DNA from: CAYRNR01 sp964425605
Lineage (GTDB): Bacteria > Myxococcota_A > UBA796 > UBA9615 > CAYRNR01
DNA length: 64,000 nucleotides
Direction of reading: 5' to 3'
NCBI GenBank assembly: GCA_964425605.1
Contig: CAYRNR010000022.1
Coordinates: forward strand, 1 to 64,000
Of this stretch, positions 51,953 through 60,785 are shown one piece after another. How positions within the stretch are numbered: the stretch's first letter is position 1; every line of letters begins with the position of its first letter. Below the pieces are notes generated by a model. The model was not told where the DNA came from. It ran no database searches and saw nothing but the letters and a program-made list of their open reading frames with translations. The translations under genes were made by a program, and so were the position numbers.

Positions 51953-53089
51953 TCACCTCAGAACGAGGTTGCGGAACAGGTCCGCGTTCTCCCACAACGA
52001 CCGCTTGACGATGCAGGTCTGCAGGCACGGTCGCTTGCACCGGACGATGCGACGCCGAGTCTCCTCGGCCACCGGCCCGGTCCAGATGTCCCGGATGGGC
52101 TCGCGGGTGATGTTGCCGATGGGGTCGAAGGCGTGCTCGCACAGGTAGACGTCGCCCTCGGGGTGCAAGAAGAGGTTCTTGACCCCCACGTGGCAGACGT
52201 CCCGCTCCATGTTGGGCAGGTTCTCGTCGCGGAAGTAGGGTTTGACCAGCTCGAGGTTGCCCACCGAGTTGAGGATCGGCGCGCCGCGCTTCTTGCGGTC
52301 GATCAGCTCGTCCATCACCCGGTCGAGGAGCTGCAGGTCCACGTTGAACTGCTTGCGGGCGCCGTTGGACCACAGGGGGATGACCGGCTGGAAGAAGATG
52401 GCCATGTCGCCGCGCCGGCGGACCCACCGGACCAGGTCAGGCAGCTCGGCGAGGTTCTGGCGCATGATCGTCGCCTTGGCGATGAGCCGGAAGTCCGAGC
52501 GGTACTCGCGCTTGAACTCGGAGAAGTGCTCCAGGGTCTCCATCACCCGATCGAAGGCGCCGCGGCGGCCGCGCAGGGCGTCGTGGGTCTTCGCGCGGAT
52601 GCCGTCCAGCGAGATCGACACGTTGAACGGCTCGGCCTTGACGGTCTCCCGGGCCATCTCGCGATCGATGTGCAGGGCGTTGGTGATGAACCCCGCGAGG
52701 ATGCCGTTGTCGGTGCAGAAGCGCAGCAGCGAGATGAAGTCGCCGCGCAGGTACGCCTCGCCGCCGTTGAAGTTGACGTGGTACGGGCCCAGCCAGCGCC
52801 GAAGGTCCAGCAGGGCCTTGGTCCAGGCGTCGGTGGACAGCTCTGTCAGCGGTTCGCGCCGCCACATGTCGCACATGGCGCAGCGGGCGTCACAGCGGGA
52901 CGTCAGGGCCACGTAGATGGAGGTGGGTTTGCACAGCAGCCTGCCGCTGCGGATGGACTGTCGTTGCAGCTGACTCTGGGCCACGTGGTGGGCAGAGAAG
53001 CGCGCCAGCGCGCTGGCGCGCCGCGCCCTTCGTGCGGCCTTGCGCGCCGCCGAGCTCAGTTCTCGCTGGTGTGCCCTCTGCGCCATCAT
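51953..53089 (-). CDS. Radical SAM protein with SPASM-like C terminus
   Basis: The 378-residue protein has a basic N-terminal helix and the radical SAM cluster Cys66-x3-Cys70-x2-Cys73 (CDARCAMC). The core follows, including NFNGGEAYLRGDF and SISLDGIRAKTHDALRG, which bind S-adenosylmethionine. A C-terminal Cys cluster (CHVGVKNLFLHPEGDVYLCEH, CKRPCLQTC) is typical of SPASM-type auxiliary iron-sulfur binding. Related enzymes modify peptides or act in sugar and lipid metabolism. No precursor peptide gene is visible nearby, so the substrate is unknown. Confidence 0.85.
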   Translation of the reverse strand: MMAQRAHQRELSSAARKAARRARRASALARFSAHHVAQSQLQRQSIRSGRLLCKPTSIYVALTSRCDARCAMCDMWRREPLTELSTDAWTKALLDLRRWLGPYHVNFNGGEAYLRGDFISLLRFCTDNGILAGFITNALHIDREMARETVKAEPFNVSISLDGIRAKTHDALRGRRGAFDRVMETLEHFSEFKREYRSDFRLIAKATIMRQNLAELPDLVRWVRRRGDMAIFFQPVIPLWSNGARKQFNVDLQLLDRVMDELIDRKKRGAPILNSVGNLELVKPYFRDENLPNMERDVCHVGVKNLFLHPEGDVYLCEHAFDPIGNITREPIRDIWTGPVAEETRRRIVRCKRPCLQTCIVKRSLWENADLFRNLVLR

Positions 53090-53215
53090 CCACGTTCAAT
53101 CTGACGTCTTTGTAGGCGCTTTGCGGTCGATTCGCAACGGACTTCGCGCCTTGCGGGTGCCCGCTGCGCTGTGGAAAGCTCCGGTGTTCGGACGGGTCCG
53201 AGGAGAGGTGAAGCC

Positions 53216-56050
53216 ATGAGTCAGTCCATTCGCGCCGGCCTGTGCGCCGTCGTCCTGGCGGTCTCGACGACCGCAGCCGCCCAGGATATCCCCTTCGAGT
53301 CGTTCGTCCTGGACAACGGGCTGCGCGTGCTGTTCCACGAGGACCACGACCTGCCCCTGGTCACGGTCAACATCCTGTACCGCTTCGGCTCCCTGGACGA
53401 GCTACCCGGTCAGACGGGCTACGCCCACCTGGCGGAGCACCTGGCGTTCATGGGTACGAGCCGGGCCCCGGGCGGGTCCTTCGACGAGATCATGGAGGGC
53501 CAGGGGGGCTGGAACAACGCCGGTACGAGCACCGACTACACCGTCTACTACGACGTGGGCCCGTCCTCCATGCTGCCCACCATGCTGTGGCTCGAGGCCG
53601 ACCGGCTGGAGCGGATGGGCCCGGACATGGACCAGCACAAGCTGGATCTGCAGCGGGAGGTGGTGCGCAACGAGCGGCGCCAGAACTACGAGGTGGCGCC
53701 CTACGGCACGGCGTGGCTGACCCACCCCGAGCACATGTATCCCGAGGGCCACCCCTACCACCACCCCACCATCGGCTCGCACCCGGACCTGATCGCCGCG
53801 ACGGTGGAGGACATCCAGGCCATCTACGCCAGCGGGTACGCGCCGGCAAACGCCTCCATGGTGATCGCGGGCGACTTCGATCCGGAGGCCACCCGCGAGC
53901 TCGTCGTGGCGCTGTTCGAGGACATCCCCGGCGGTGCCTCGCTGCTGCGCCCGGATCCCATCCCCACGACCCTCGACGCCGCGCAGCGGATCGTGCTGGA
54001 GGACGCCATCGAGGTCCCGCGGCTGATGATCACCTGGCACAGCCCCCCGTGGCTCGCCCCCATGGACGCGGAGCTGGACCTCGTCGCCTCCATCCTCGGA
54101 GCCGACAAGGTGGGACGCCTCAGCCGCGCCCTGGTGATGGAGCAGCAGCTGGCCGAGTCCGTGGCCGTGTACCAGGGATCGAGCCTGCTGGGCTCGGAGT
54201 TCACGATCATGGCCGACGCGCGGACCGGCGTGGGGCTGGACCAGCTGGAGGCGGCCATCGACGAGCAGCTGGAGCAGTTCCTCGCCGACGGGGCCACGGA
54301 CCGCGAGCTGCTGCGTGCCCAGAACCAGTGGGAGGCCAGCTTCGTGGGCGCCCTCGAGTCCATCGACGACCGCGCCAATACGCTCAACAGCTACTGGCTG
54401 CACACCGGCGAGCCGGGCTATCTGGCCACCGACGTCCAGCGCTACCGCGACGCCACGCTGGACGGCCTGCGCAGCGCGGCCGACGCGGTGATCGTGCCGC
54501 AGCGGCTGGTGCTGTGGGTGGTCCCCGAGGGGGAGAAGGGGGCCGTCGTGGAGGAACCGGCGCAGAGCGCCGAGGAAGAGCGTTCCGACGGGGACCGTCG
54601 GAACGAGGAGGAGGAGGGGGAAGAGGAGGGGGAAGAGGAGGGGGAAGAGGAGGTCGACGAGCCGGCGCCCACGGCCCGGGACACGCGCCCCGCCGACTTC
54701 CCAGCTCGCGGATTCGTCCCCCCGGCACCGCAGGTGTTCGCGCTGTCCAACGGCCTGGAGGTCTGGTACCAGCCCCGAGACACCGTGCCCGCCCTCATGG
54801 CGGCGCTGGTGTTCCCTGTAGGTTCGGCCGCGGACGGCGCAGGCAAGGAGGGGCTGGCCGAGTTGACCGCGGATCTGCTCGACGAGGGGGCCGGTGGCCT
54901 CGACGCCACGCAGCTCGCCGACGCGCTGTCCGTGCAAGGGGCGTGGATCAGCACGTGGGCGAACCGGGATTCGCTGGTGGTGGCCGCCTGGACCCTGACG
55001 CGCAACGCCGGCCAGGTGCTGCCCCTGATGCGCACGGTGGCCGCCGAGCCCCTGCTCTCCGCGGACGACTTCGACCGGGTGCAGGGCATGACCCTGACCC
55101 ACCTGGCGCAGGCCTCGCAGGATCCACGCAGCATCTCGTCCACGGTGGGGTGGCGCCGGTCCTTCGGCGAGCTCCACCCCTACGCGGCGCCCACCGTGGG
55201 CTACGCCGACTCCGTGGCCGCCCTGACCCGCAAGGACGTCAAGCAGTTCTTCAGGCGTCAGCTGTCCGTGGCCGGCGCCACGCTGGTGGTGGTCGGCGAC
55301 GCAGGCGAGACCCCCATCGAGCAGCTCCTGGAGGACAGCTTCGGCACGATCAAGGCCCGCCGGTCGCGCCGCGGCGCGACCCTCGTGCCGCCGATCCTGC
55401 CCAGGACCGAGCCCAGCGTCTTCGTGGTGGACCGGCCCGGCTCACCCCAGACGCTGATCCGCATCCACATGCCCGGAACCCCGGCGAACGACGAGGACCG
55501 GCTCCAGGGCCGCCTCGTCAACTCGGTGCTCGGCGGCACCTTCACCAGCCGCCTGATGCAGAACCTGCGTGAGGACAAGGGCTGGACCTACGGGATCGGC
55601 TCGCGCAACATCCACTTCCGCCATGACGGCGGCCTGATCATCAGCACGGCGCTGCAGGCCGAGTTCACGGGCGAGGCGCTGGCGGAGATCTTCGAAGAGG
55701 TGGAGGGCCTCGCCGAGAGCGGCGTGACCGCGGACGAGACCCACAAGGCGGTGCGCTCGTACCTCAACGACCAGGTCGAGACCTACGCGGCGATCACGTC
55801 CGTGGGCCAGCTGCTGGTGACCCTGGCCGACGAGGACCTGCCGCCCGACACGGCCACGCGCTGGCTCGAGCAGGCCTCGGCGGCCAACGCGGCCGACCTG
55901 TCGAGCCACGCGGGCGCCCTGTTCGACCTCCAGCGGGCCACGGTGGTACTGGTGGGGGACGCGGCCACGATCCAGGCACAGCTCGCCGAGCACGGCTTTG
56001 CCCCGGCCCAGCCCTGCGACCCAGAGGGAAACCTGATCCCGCCGGGGTGA
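53216..56050 (+). CDS. Secreted M16 (insulinase/pitrilysin) zinc peptidase
   Basis: Start at 53216 behind GAGAGGTGA, with a signal peptide cleaved near AAA/Q (residue 22). The 944-residue protein has the inverted zinc motif His71-x-x-Glu74-His75 (HLAEH) and the distal Glu in LQREVVRNERRQNYE. The second M16 half (from ~505) lacks the zinc motif, as is usual for the inactive partner half. The two halves are joined by a Glu-rich linker (EEEGEEEGEEEGEEE) encoded by an 11-12-bp repeat around 54610-54655. It probably degrades peptides in the periplasm. Confidence 0.9.
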   Translation: MSQSIRAGLCAVVLAVSTTAAAQDIPFESFVLDNGLRVLFHEDHDLPLVTVNILYRFGSLDELPGQTGYAHLAEHLAFMGTSRAPGGSFDEIMEGQGGWNNAGTSTDYTVYYDVGPSSMLPTMLWLEADRLERMGPDMDQHKLDLQREVVRNERRQNYEVAPYGTAWLTHPEHMYPEGHPYHHPTIGSHPDLIAATVEDIQAIYASGYAPANASMVIAGDFDPEATRELVVALFEDIPGGASLLRPDPIPTTLDAAQRIVLEDAIEVPRLMITWHSPPWLAPMDAELDLVASILGADKVGRLSRALVMEQQLAESVAVYQGSSLLGSEFTIMADARTGVGLDQLEAAIDEQLEQFLADGATDRELLRAQNQWEASFVGALESIDDRANTLNSYWLHTGEPGYLATDVQRYRDATLDGLRSAADAVIVPQRLVLWVVPEGEKGAVVEEPAQSAEEERSDGDRRNEEEEGEEEGEEEGEEEVDEPAPTARDTRPADFPARGFVPPAPQVFALSNGLEVWYQPRDTVPALMAALVFPVGSAADGAGKEGLAELTADLLDEGAGGLDATQLADALSVQGAWISTWANRDSLVVAAWTLTRNAGQVLPLMRTVAAEPLLSADDFDRVQGMTLTHLAQASQDPRSISSTVGWRRSFGELHPYAAPTVGYADSVAALTRKDVKQFFRRQLSVAGATLVVVGDAGETPIEQLLEDSFGTIKARRSRRGATLVPPILPRTEPSVFVVDRPGSPQTLIRIHMPGTPANDEDRLQGRLVNSVLGGTFTSRLMQNLREDKGWTYGIGSRNIHFRHDGGLIISTALQAEFTGEALAEIFEEVEGLAESGVTADETHKAVRSYLNDQVETYAAITSVGQLLVTLADEDLPPDTATRWLEQASAANAADLSSHAGALFDLQRATVVLVGDAATIQAQLAEHGFAPAQPCDPEGNLIPPG

Positions 56051-56124
56051 ACCGGCCCGATTTGATATGATTCGTCGTGGCGAAGGAGGGTCCACCGGGG
56101 GTCTCACGCCAGCAGGGGAAGGCC

Positions 56125-56505
56125 ATGGCCGACAAGGACGACGTCTCGACCACTGTGATCAACCGGAGGCGGGGCGACCTGCCCAAGACCGCGCTGCCGC
56201 CGGGACTGCGCGGCTGTCTCACGTTCGTCGACGGCCCTGAAAAGGGGCGCGTGGAGTACCTGGACAAGCCGATCAACGCCCTGGGACGGCACACGGACAA
56301 CGACGTGAAGCTCGCGGACTCGGCCGCGTCGTCCCACCACGCCGTGATCTTCTTCGCCCAGTCCCTGGAGTGGCGGATCGAGGACGTGGGCAGCACCAAC
56401 GGTACCCTGCTCAACGGCGCCCAGGTGAGCCAGTACGCCCTGCGCGACGGCGACAAGATCGTGGTGGGAGACAACCTGCTGACGTTCTCCGTCGACCGAC
56501 AGTAG
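56125..56505 (+). CDS. FHA-domain protein
   Basis: The start at 56125 is preferred (GGGGAAGG upstream); a GTG at 56077 would add 16 residues. The 126-residue protein is almost entirely one forkhead-associated domain with its phosphothreonine-binding residues: Gly54-Arg55, Ser70 and His71/72 in ASSHHA, and Asn-Gly in GSTNGT. The N terminus contains a Thr-Thr pair (VSTTVINRR) that could be a kinase target. It would read Ser/Thr kinase signalling. It lies upstream of a diguanylate cyclase gene but with its own 216-bp spacing. Confidence 0.86.
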   Translation: MADKDDVSTTVINRRRGDLPKTALPPGLRGCLTFVDGPEKGRVEYLDKPINALGRHTDNDVKLADSAASSHHAVIFFAQSLEWRIEDVGSTNGTLLNGAQVSQYALRDGDKIVVGDNLLTFSVDRQ

Positions 56506-56639
56506 CGCCCAACGCCCCCCTGAAGACCCCACCGCCGGGATCGTTCGACTCAGTCACCCCCTTGACGGCCCCGCCCCCACCCATCGTCAACCCTTTGACG
56601 AAATTCCGCCGCTCGGACGTTTCCTGAGCCGTTTTTCCG

Positions 56640-56654
56640 TGGCACGCCCTTTGC
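56640..56654 (+). promoter_or_regulatory. Sigma-54 promoter for the diguanylate cyclase gene
   Basis: Plus strand TGGCACG, CCCT, TTGC: a perfect consensus -24/-12 element with 10 bases between GG and GC. The predicted start near 56666 gives a ~56-nucleotide leader before the ATG at 56722, which has AAGGGG as ribosome-binding site. The rest of the 56506-56721 gap shows nothing else recognisable. Confidence 0.82.
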
Positions 56655-56721
56655 TTGAATAGTCCAACCATGGGCGCAGTCGGTTCCCCAAGGACGACGC
56701 GCACGGTTTGAAGGGGCAACG

Positions 56722-57348
56722 ATGAGTCTGACGATCCTGAGCAACGAAATCGCCGTCCCGGCCATGGACTCCCAGGCGATTCTCCCGGAAGAGCTGGCCG
56801 AGCTCGCCGCCGAGAACGCCGCGCTCAAGCGGGAGATCTGCCGACTCAGCACCTACCGCGCCCTGGCGTTCCGTGATGCCCTCACCGGCCTGCACAACCG
56901 CCGCGCGTTCAGCGATCGCCTGGCCGAGGAATGCGCCCGCACCCGCCGCCAGGCGGCATACACGTTCTCGGTGATCCTGATCGATCTGGACGAGTTCAAG
57001 GCCATCAACGACACCCTGGGCCACGCCGAGGGCGACCGCGTGCTCGTGGCCGTCGCGCGCTTCCTCGAACGCAACACCCGCGCCGTGGACGTGTGTTGCC
57101 GCATCGGCGGCGACGAGTTCGCCGTGATCCTCCCCGACACCGACGAGGTCGGCCGCCGGGCCGTGGTCGACAGGCTTCGCCACGCCATCCGCCCCGCCAT
57201 CGACGGCAAGACCGAGCGGATCGGCATGAGCGTGGGCGTGGCCACCTGTCCCCCAGAGATCCCCGACGCGGAACGAGTGGTCGCCGCTGCTGACGAGGCG
57301 ATGTACCGGGACAAGGAGCGGCGCAAGGCGTTGCGCAGGACGGCCTGA
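56722..57348 (+). CDS. Diguanylate cyclase (GGDEF) with inhibitory site
   Basis: The 208-residue protein has a short helical, probably dimerising N terminus (LPEELAELAAENAALKREI) and a GGDEF domain with an intact active-site GGDEF at residues 129-133. It also has the allosteric I-site Arg120-x-x-Asp123 exactly five residues before it. It should therefore make cyclic-di-GMP from two GTP and be product-inhibited. No sensory domain is present, so activity may be set by expression through the sigma-54 promoter or by partner binding. It ends 3 bp from the convergent YfhO-like gene. Confidence 0.9.
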   Translation: MSLTILSNEIAVPAMDSQAILPEELAELAAENAALKREICRLSTYRALAFRDALTGLHNRRAFSDRLAEECARTRRQAAYTFSVILIDLDEFKAINDTLGHAEGDRVLVAVARFLERNTRAVDVCCRIGGDEFAVILPDTDEVGRRAVVDRLRHAIRPAIDGKTERIGMSVGVATCPPEIPDAERVVAAADEAMYRDKERRKALRRTA

Positions 57349-57351
57349 GAT

Positions 57352-59616
57352 TCAGATTTCAGATTTCAGCTCTCTCGAGCCCCCGTGGGCTTTCCACAGC
57401 GAGCGGCCGATCCAGGTGAATCCCAGCACGTAGATCAAGACGTTCAGCCCGGCCCACCATCCACGCCATCTCGGTACGCGCCACCACAGGGAGACCTCGT
57501 GGGAGCCCGGTTCCAGCGGGATGCCCACGTGGCCGGGGGTGAGCATGGTGGTGGGGACGGCGTGGCCGTCCACCGAAGCGCGCCAGTTGGGGTGCCACGA
57601 GCTGCCAAACCGTAACCAGGCGCCCTCGCTGGTCACGTCGGTCCGGACGACGCGCTCGCTGGCGCGCGAGCCGGGCTGGTCCGAGTCGATGCGCCCCAGT
57701 GACGCGGGCGTGGCCTGCGGCAACCCCTCGAAGACCGACGGGTCGCGGGCCTCGACGTGGGTCGTCCTCGCGTACCGACCGGCATCCACCGGGGCACCCA
57801 GCCCGACGTCCAGGCTCGGATACTGCCCGGCGCAGTGGTGTCCAGACAGGAACCAGGCGATGGAGAAGCCGTCCAGATCGAGCCGATCGGCGCGGACCAG
57901 CAGGTCGGAACGGACCAGGGCGAGGTCGCGCGATACGCCGTGCTCACGATCCACCTCGAGCAGCGTCCATCCGCCGCCAGCGACCGGACTCTCGCCGAGG
58001 ATCCACGGCCTGCCGACGGCGTCCCGGTCGAGCCCGCGGGGCACGGCGAGGCGGGAGACCCCCATCGCCTGGAGATCGCACGAGGTGATCGAGCGATTCC
58101 GGCCGCCGCTCGGATCCGTGATCCACGGCTCCCAGAAGATCGCCAGCTGACGCACCGCGGCGAACTGGTGTAGCGTCCGGCCCCCCGTGTTCACCCCCCG
58201 CCTGCGCAGCCACCACATCGCGGTGGTCCCACCGTGATCCCGGTCTGCCGTTCCAAGCGCGAGGCGGAGGTCGGGATCGGCCAGCGACCGCTGCACCAGC
58301 GGCTCGATGTCCGCCGCGAAGGTCTCGAACCGCGCGGTCTCGCGCTGCCAGGTCCGGCAGTCCCGCCAGGTGGCCAGCCCGTGCAGCAGCAGGGCCAGCA
58401 CCACGACCGCGGCGGCCACCGCCCCGCCGATACGCCGCGCGCGGCCTCGACAGGCCCCCCAGGCGGCCTCGGCCCCCTCGGCCAGCAACCAGGGGCCGAC
58501 CAGCATCAGACCGATCACGTAGCGATGGTCGTGGAAACGGCCCACCACCGGCAGGCGCTCCACCCAGTCGCCCCAGGTCTCCCGGCCGGCCAGGAGCATC
58601 AGGGCGAACAGCAGGCCCATCAACAGACCGCGGGCGAGCCCGCCGCCCGCGCGGAACGACCGCGCCGCGGCCCACACCGCGGCCGCGAGGAGCGCAGGAG
58701 TCCATGGCCCGTGGGCCGCGCCGTCGAAGTACTGGCCCAGCGCCAGCCGCTGCAGGACGGCCACCAGGCCGATGGAGCGCAGCTTCCAGGCGTGCTCGAC
58801 GACGACCACCACCACGGCGTCGAGGTCGCGGACGAAGGGCACGAGGAATCCGGCCGCCAGGACCCCGCCGAGCGCACCGATCACCGCGAACCGCCATCCA
58901 CGCGACGGGAGCTCCCGCAGGGGTCCGCCAAAGGCCACGACCGCTGCCGAGACCAGACACAGGACCCACGCGACGGGGTAGTTGATCCGCAACACGATCC
59001 CCACCAGCAGCGCGGCCAGCAGCCCGCGAGCCAGCGGCGTCAACGCCCTCAGCCCGGCCCCCGATGGACAGCTGGCCGCGTACCAGGCGGCCAGTGCCAG
59101 AGAGGCGAATCCCATCCCGCACAGCTGTCCGAACAGGCCGTGGGATTCGAAGCCGTACGACAGGGTCCCGTGGGCGTAGCTGTCCGCCGAGCGCACGGTG
59201 GCCACGAACAGCGCGCTCCCCGCCGCTGCGGGCGCGGTCAGCCCGATCATCCGCCCACCGAGGAATGCCGCCAGCGGCAGCGCCAGGATCGCGAAGAACG
59301 CGGCGAGGCCGAGCATGCGCCAGGGATCGATCCCCGTCACCACGGAGAGCACGGCCAACCACTTCTCCACGATGTGGGGATAGGAGTGGAAGATCGCGTA
59401 CCCCCCGTTGGGCGCCGGGAGCCAGGGATCCTGGAAGGTGTTCCAGCCGTGATCACGCAGCGCTTCGGCCCCGCCGGTGACCATCACGCCGTGCAGCGCC
59501 AGATCGTTGCCAGGGGGATCCACCTGAGCGGCCAGGAAAGCGGGCCCTGCCGCGGCAGCCAAGGAGAGCGCCAGCAGCACCGCGGTGAGGGCTCGGTCGG
59601 GATCGAAGCGCGCCAT
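57352..59616 (-). CDS. YfhO-like polytopic membrane protein
   Basis: The 754-residue protein has about ten to twelve membrane helices in its first 430 residues (ALTAVLLALSLAAAAGPAFLA onward), then a large extracytoplasmic region. The C-terminal piece GSSWHPNWRASVDGHAVPT...GIPLEPGSHEVSLWWR, followed by a last helix, is the characteristic YfhO tail. YfhO-family proteins resemble GT-C glycosyltransferases that use lipid-linked sugars and modify wall or surface polymers. The donor and acceptor here are unknown. A repeat of ATTTCAG overlaps the end of the gene. Confidence 0.75.
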   Translation of the reverse strand: MARFDPDRALTAVLLALSLAAAAGPAFLAAQVDPPGNDLALHGVMVTGGAEALRDHGWNTFQDPWLPAPNGGYAIFHSYPHIVEKWLAVLSVVTGIDPWRMLGLAAFFAILALPLAAFLGGRMIGLTAPAAAGSALFVATVRSADSYAHGTLSYGFESHGLFGQLCGMGFASLALAAWYAASCPSGAGLRALTPLARGLLAALLVGIVLRINYPVAWVLCLVSAAVVAFGGPLRELPSRGWRFAVIGALGGVLAAGFLVPFVRDLDAVVVVVVEHAWKLRSIGLVAVLQRLALGQYFDGAAHGPWTPALLAAAVWAAARSFRAGGGLARGLLMGLLFALMLLAGRETWGDWVERLPVVGRFHDHRYVIGLMLVGPWLLAEGAEAAWGACRGRARRIGGAVAAAVVVLALLLHGLATWRDCRTWQRETARFETFAADIEPLVQRSLADPDLRLALGTADRDHGGTTAMWWLRRRGVNTGGRTLHQFAAVRQLAIFWEPWITDPSGGRNRSITSCDLQAMGVSRLAVPRGLDRDAVGRPWILGESPVAGGGWTLLEVDREHGVSRDLALVRSDLLVRADRLDLDGFSIAWFLSGHHCAGQYPSLDVGLGAPVDAGRYARTTHVEARDPSVFEGLPQATPASLGRIDSDQPGSRASERVVRTDVTSEGAWLRFGSSWHPNWRASVDGHAVPTTMLTPGHVGIPLEPGSHEVSLWWRVPRWRGWWAGLNVLIYVLGFTWIGRSLWKAHGGSRELKSEI

Positions 59617-59715
59617 TGAACTCCGACCGCCGACGTTATCAGCCCCTCCCCGCGCGCGTCGAGGCAGCGTGCTGTGCGCTTGTACGACACGGCCCGCGGG
59701 TGCGAGACTGTCCCC

Positions 59716-60777
59716 ATGGTCGAGGGTGGATCAACAGACGCGAGCGCGGAACTCGTACGCCGGTGGCTGGAGCCCGCCCCGGACGGTGGCTCGCGCCGGG
59801 ACGCCGCGTTGAGCGCGATGCGAGACGCTGGCAAGCCCGCGGACCGGGACCTGCGCGGGATCAACCTGGCCGGCGAGGACCTCGCAGGCGTGGACCTGTC
59901 CCAGTGCGACCTCTCCGGCGCCCACCTGTCCGAGGCCACGTTCGAAGGCGCGAGGTTCCTGGGCTGCCACCTCGAGGGCGCGACCCTGTACAAGGCCTCC
60001 CTCCAGGGGTGTGAGTTCCTCGGCGCGCACCTGTCCGGTGCCGAGATGAGCGAGTGCCGTGCCGCCCGCGCAGGATTCGGCGGCGCGGATCTCTCGAGGG
60101 CCACCCTGTTCGGCGCGGATCTGGCCGGGGCCACCCTGAGCCAGAGCAAGCTGCACGACGCGGATCTGCGCACGGCCAACCTGGAGGGGGCGCGGCTGCG
60201 GGAGGCGGACCTCACCGGCGCCAACCTGACGCGGGCCGACCTTCGCGCGAGTGACTTCGAGGGGGCCGAACTCTCCAGCGCCGACTTCCTCGACGCGGAT
60301 CTGCGCGCGGCGCGGCTCAAGAACGTGGACGGCTACGAGCGCGCCACCTGGATCGGCGCGGACATCCGTGACGTGGATTTCTGCGGCGCGTACATGGTGC
60401 GGCGCCACATCATGGACGAGAACTTCCTGTATGAGTTCCGCCGGCGCAGCCGCCTCTCCGAGGTGATGTACCGGATCTGGTGGGCCACGTCGGACTGCGG
60501 CCGCAGCTTCACCCGCTGGGCCCTGTGGGTCGTCTTCGTCGCCGCGGTGTTCGCCGGCCTGTACGCCCTGGTGGACATCGACTACGGGGATTACCAGACC
60601 TGGCTGTCCCCCTTCTACTACAGCGTCGTGACCATGACGACGCTGGGGTACGGCGACGTGCTGCCCGCGTCGGGCCCGGCCCAGGTGGTCGCGATGGTCG
60701 AGGTGATCCTCGGGTACGTGGCTCTGGGCGGACTACTGAGCATCTTCGCAAACAAGATGGCCCGCCGGGCCGAGTGA
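59716..60777 (+). CDS. Pentapeptide-repeat protein fused to a two-helix potassium channel
   Basis: The start is uncertain: ATG 59716, or GTG 59674 with GAGG upstream. Residues ~40-215 of 353 are A(D/N)LxG-type pentapeptide repeats forming a right-handed quadrilateral helix. After a basic linker come two membrane helices (ALWVVFVAAVFAGLYALV and VVAMVEVILGYVALGGLLSIF) flanking a pore loop with TTLGYGD; Gly311-Tyr-Gly313-Asp is the K+ selectivity filter. A tetramer would hang four pentapeptide rods in the cytosol, possibly as gating or partner-binding arms. It is 8 bp upstream of the HDOD gene. Confidence 0.88.
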   Translation: MVEGGSTDASAELVRRWLEPAPDGGSRRDAALSAMRDAGKPADRDLRGINLAGEDLAGVDLSQCDLSGAHLSEATFEGARFLGCHLEGATLYKASLQGCEFLGAHLSGAEMSECRAARAGFGGADLSRATLFGADLAGATLSQSKLHDADLRTANLEGARLREADLTGANLTRADLRASDFEGAELSSADFLDADLRAARLKNVDGYERATWIGADIRDVDFCGAYMVRRHIMDENFLYEFRRRSRLSEVMYRIWWATSDCGRSFTRWALWVVFVAAVFAGLYALVDIDYGDYQTWLSPFYYSVVTMTTLGYGDVLPASGPAQVVAMVEVILGYVALGGLLSIFANKMARRAE

Positions 60778-60785
60778 GGAGTCCC

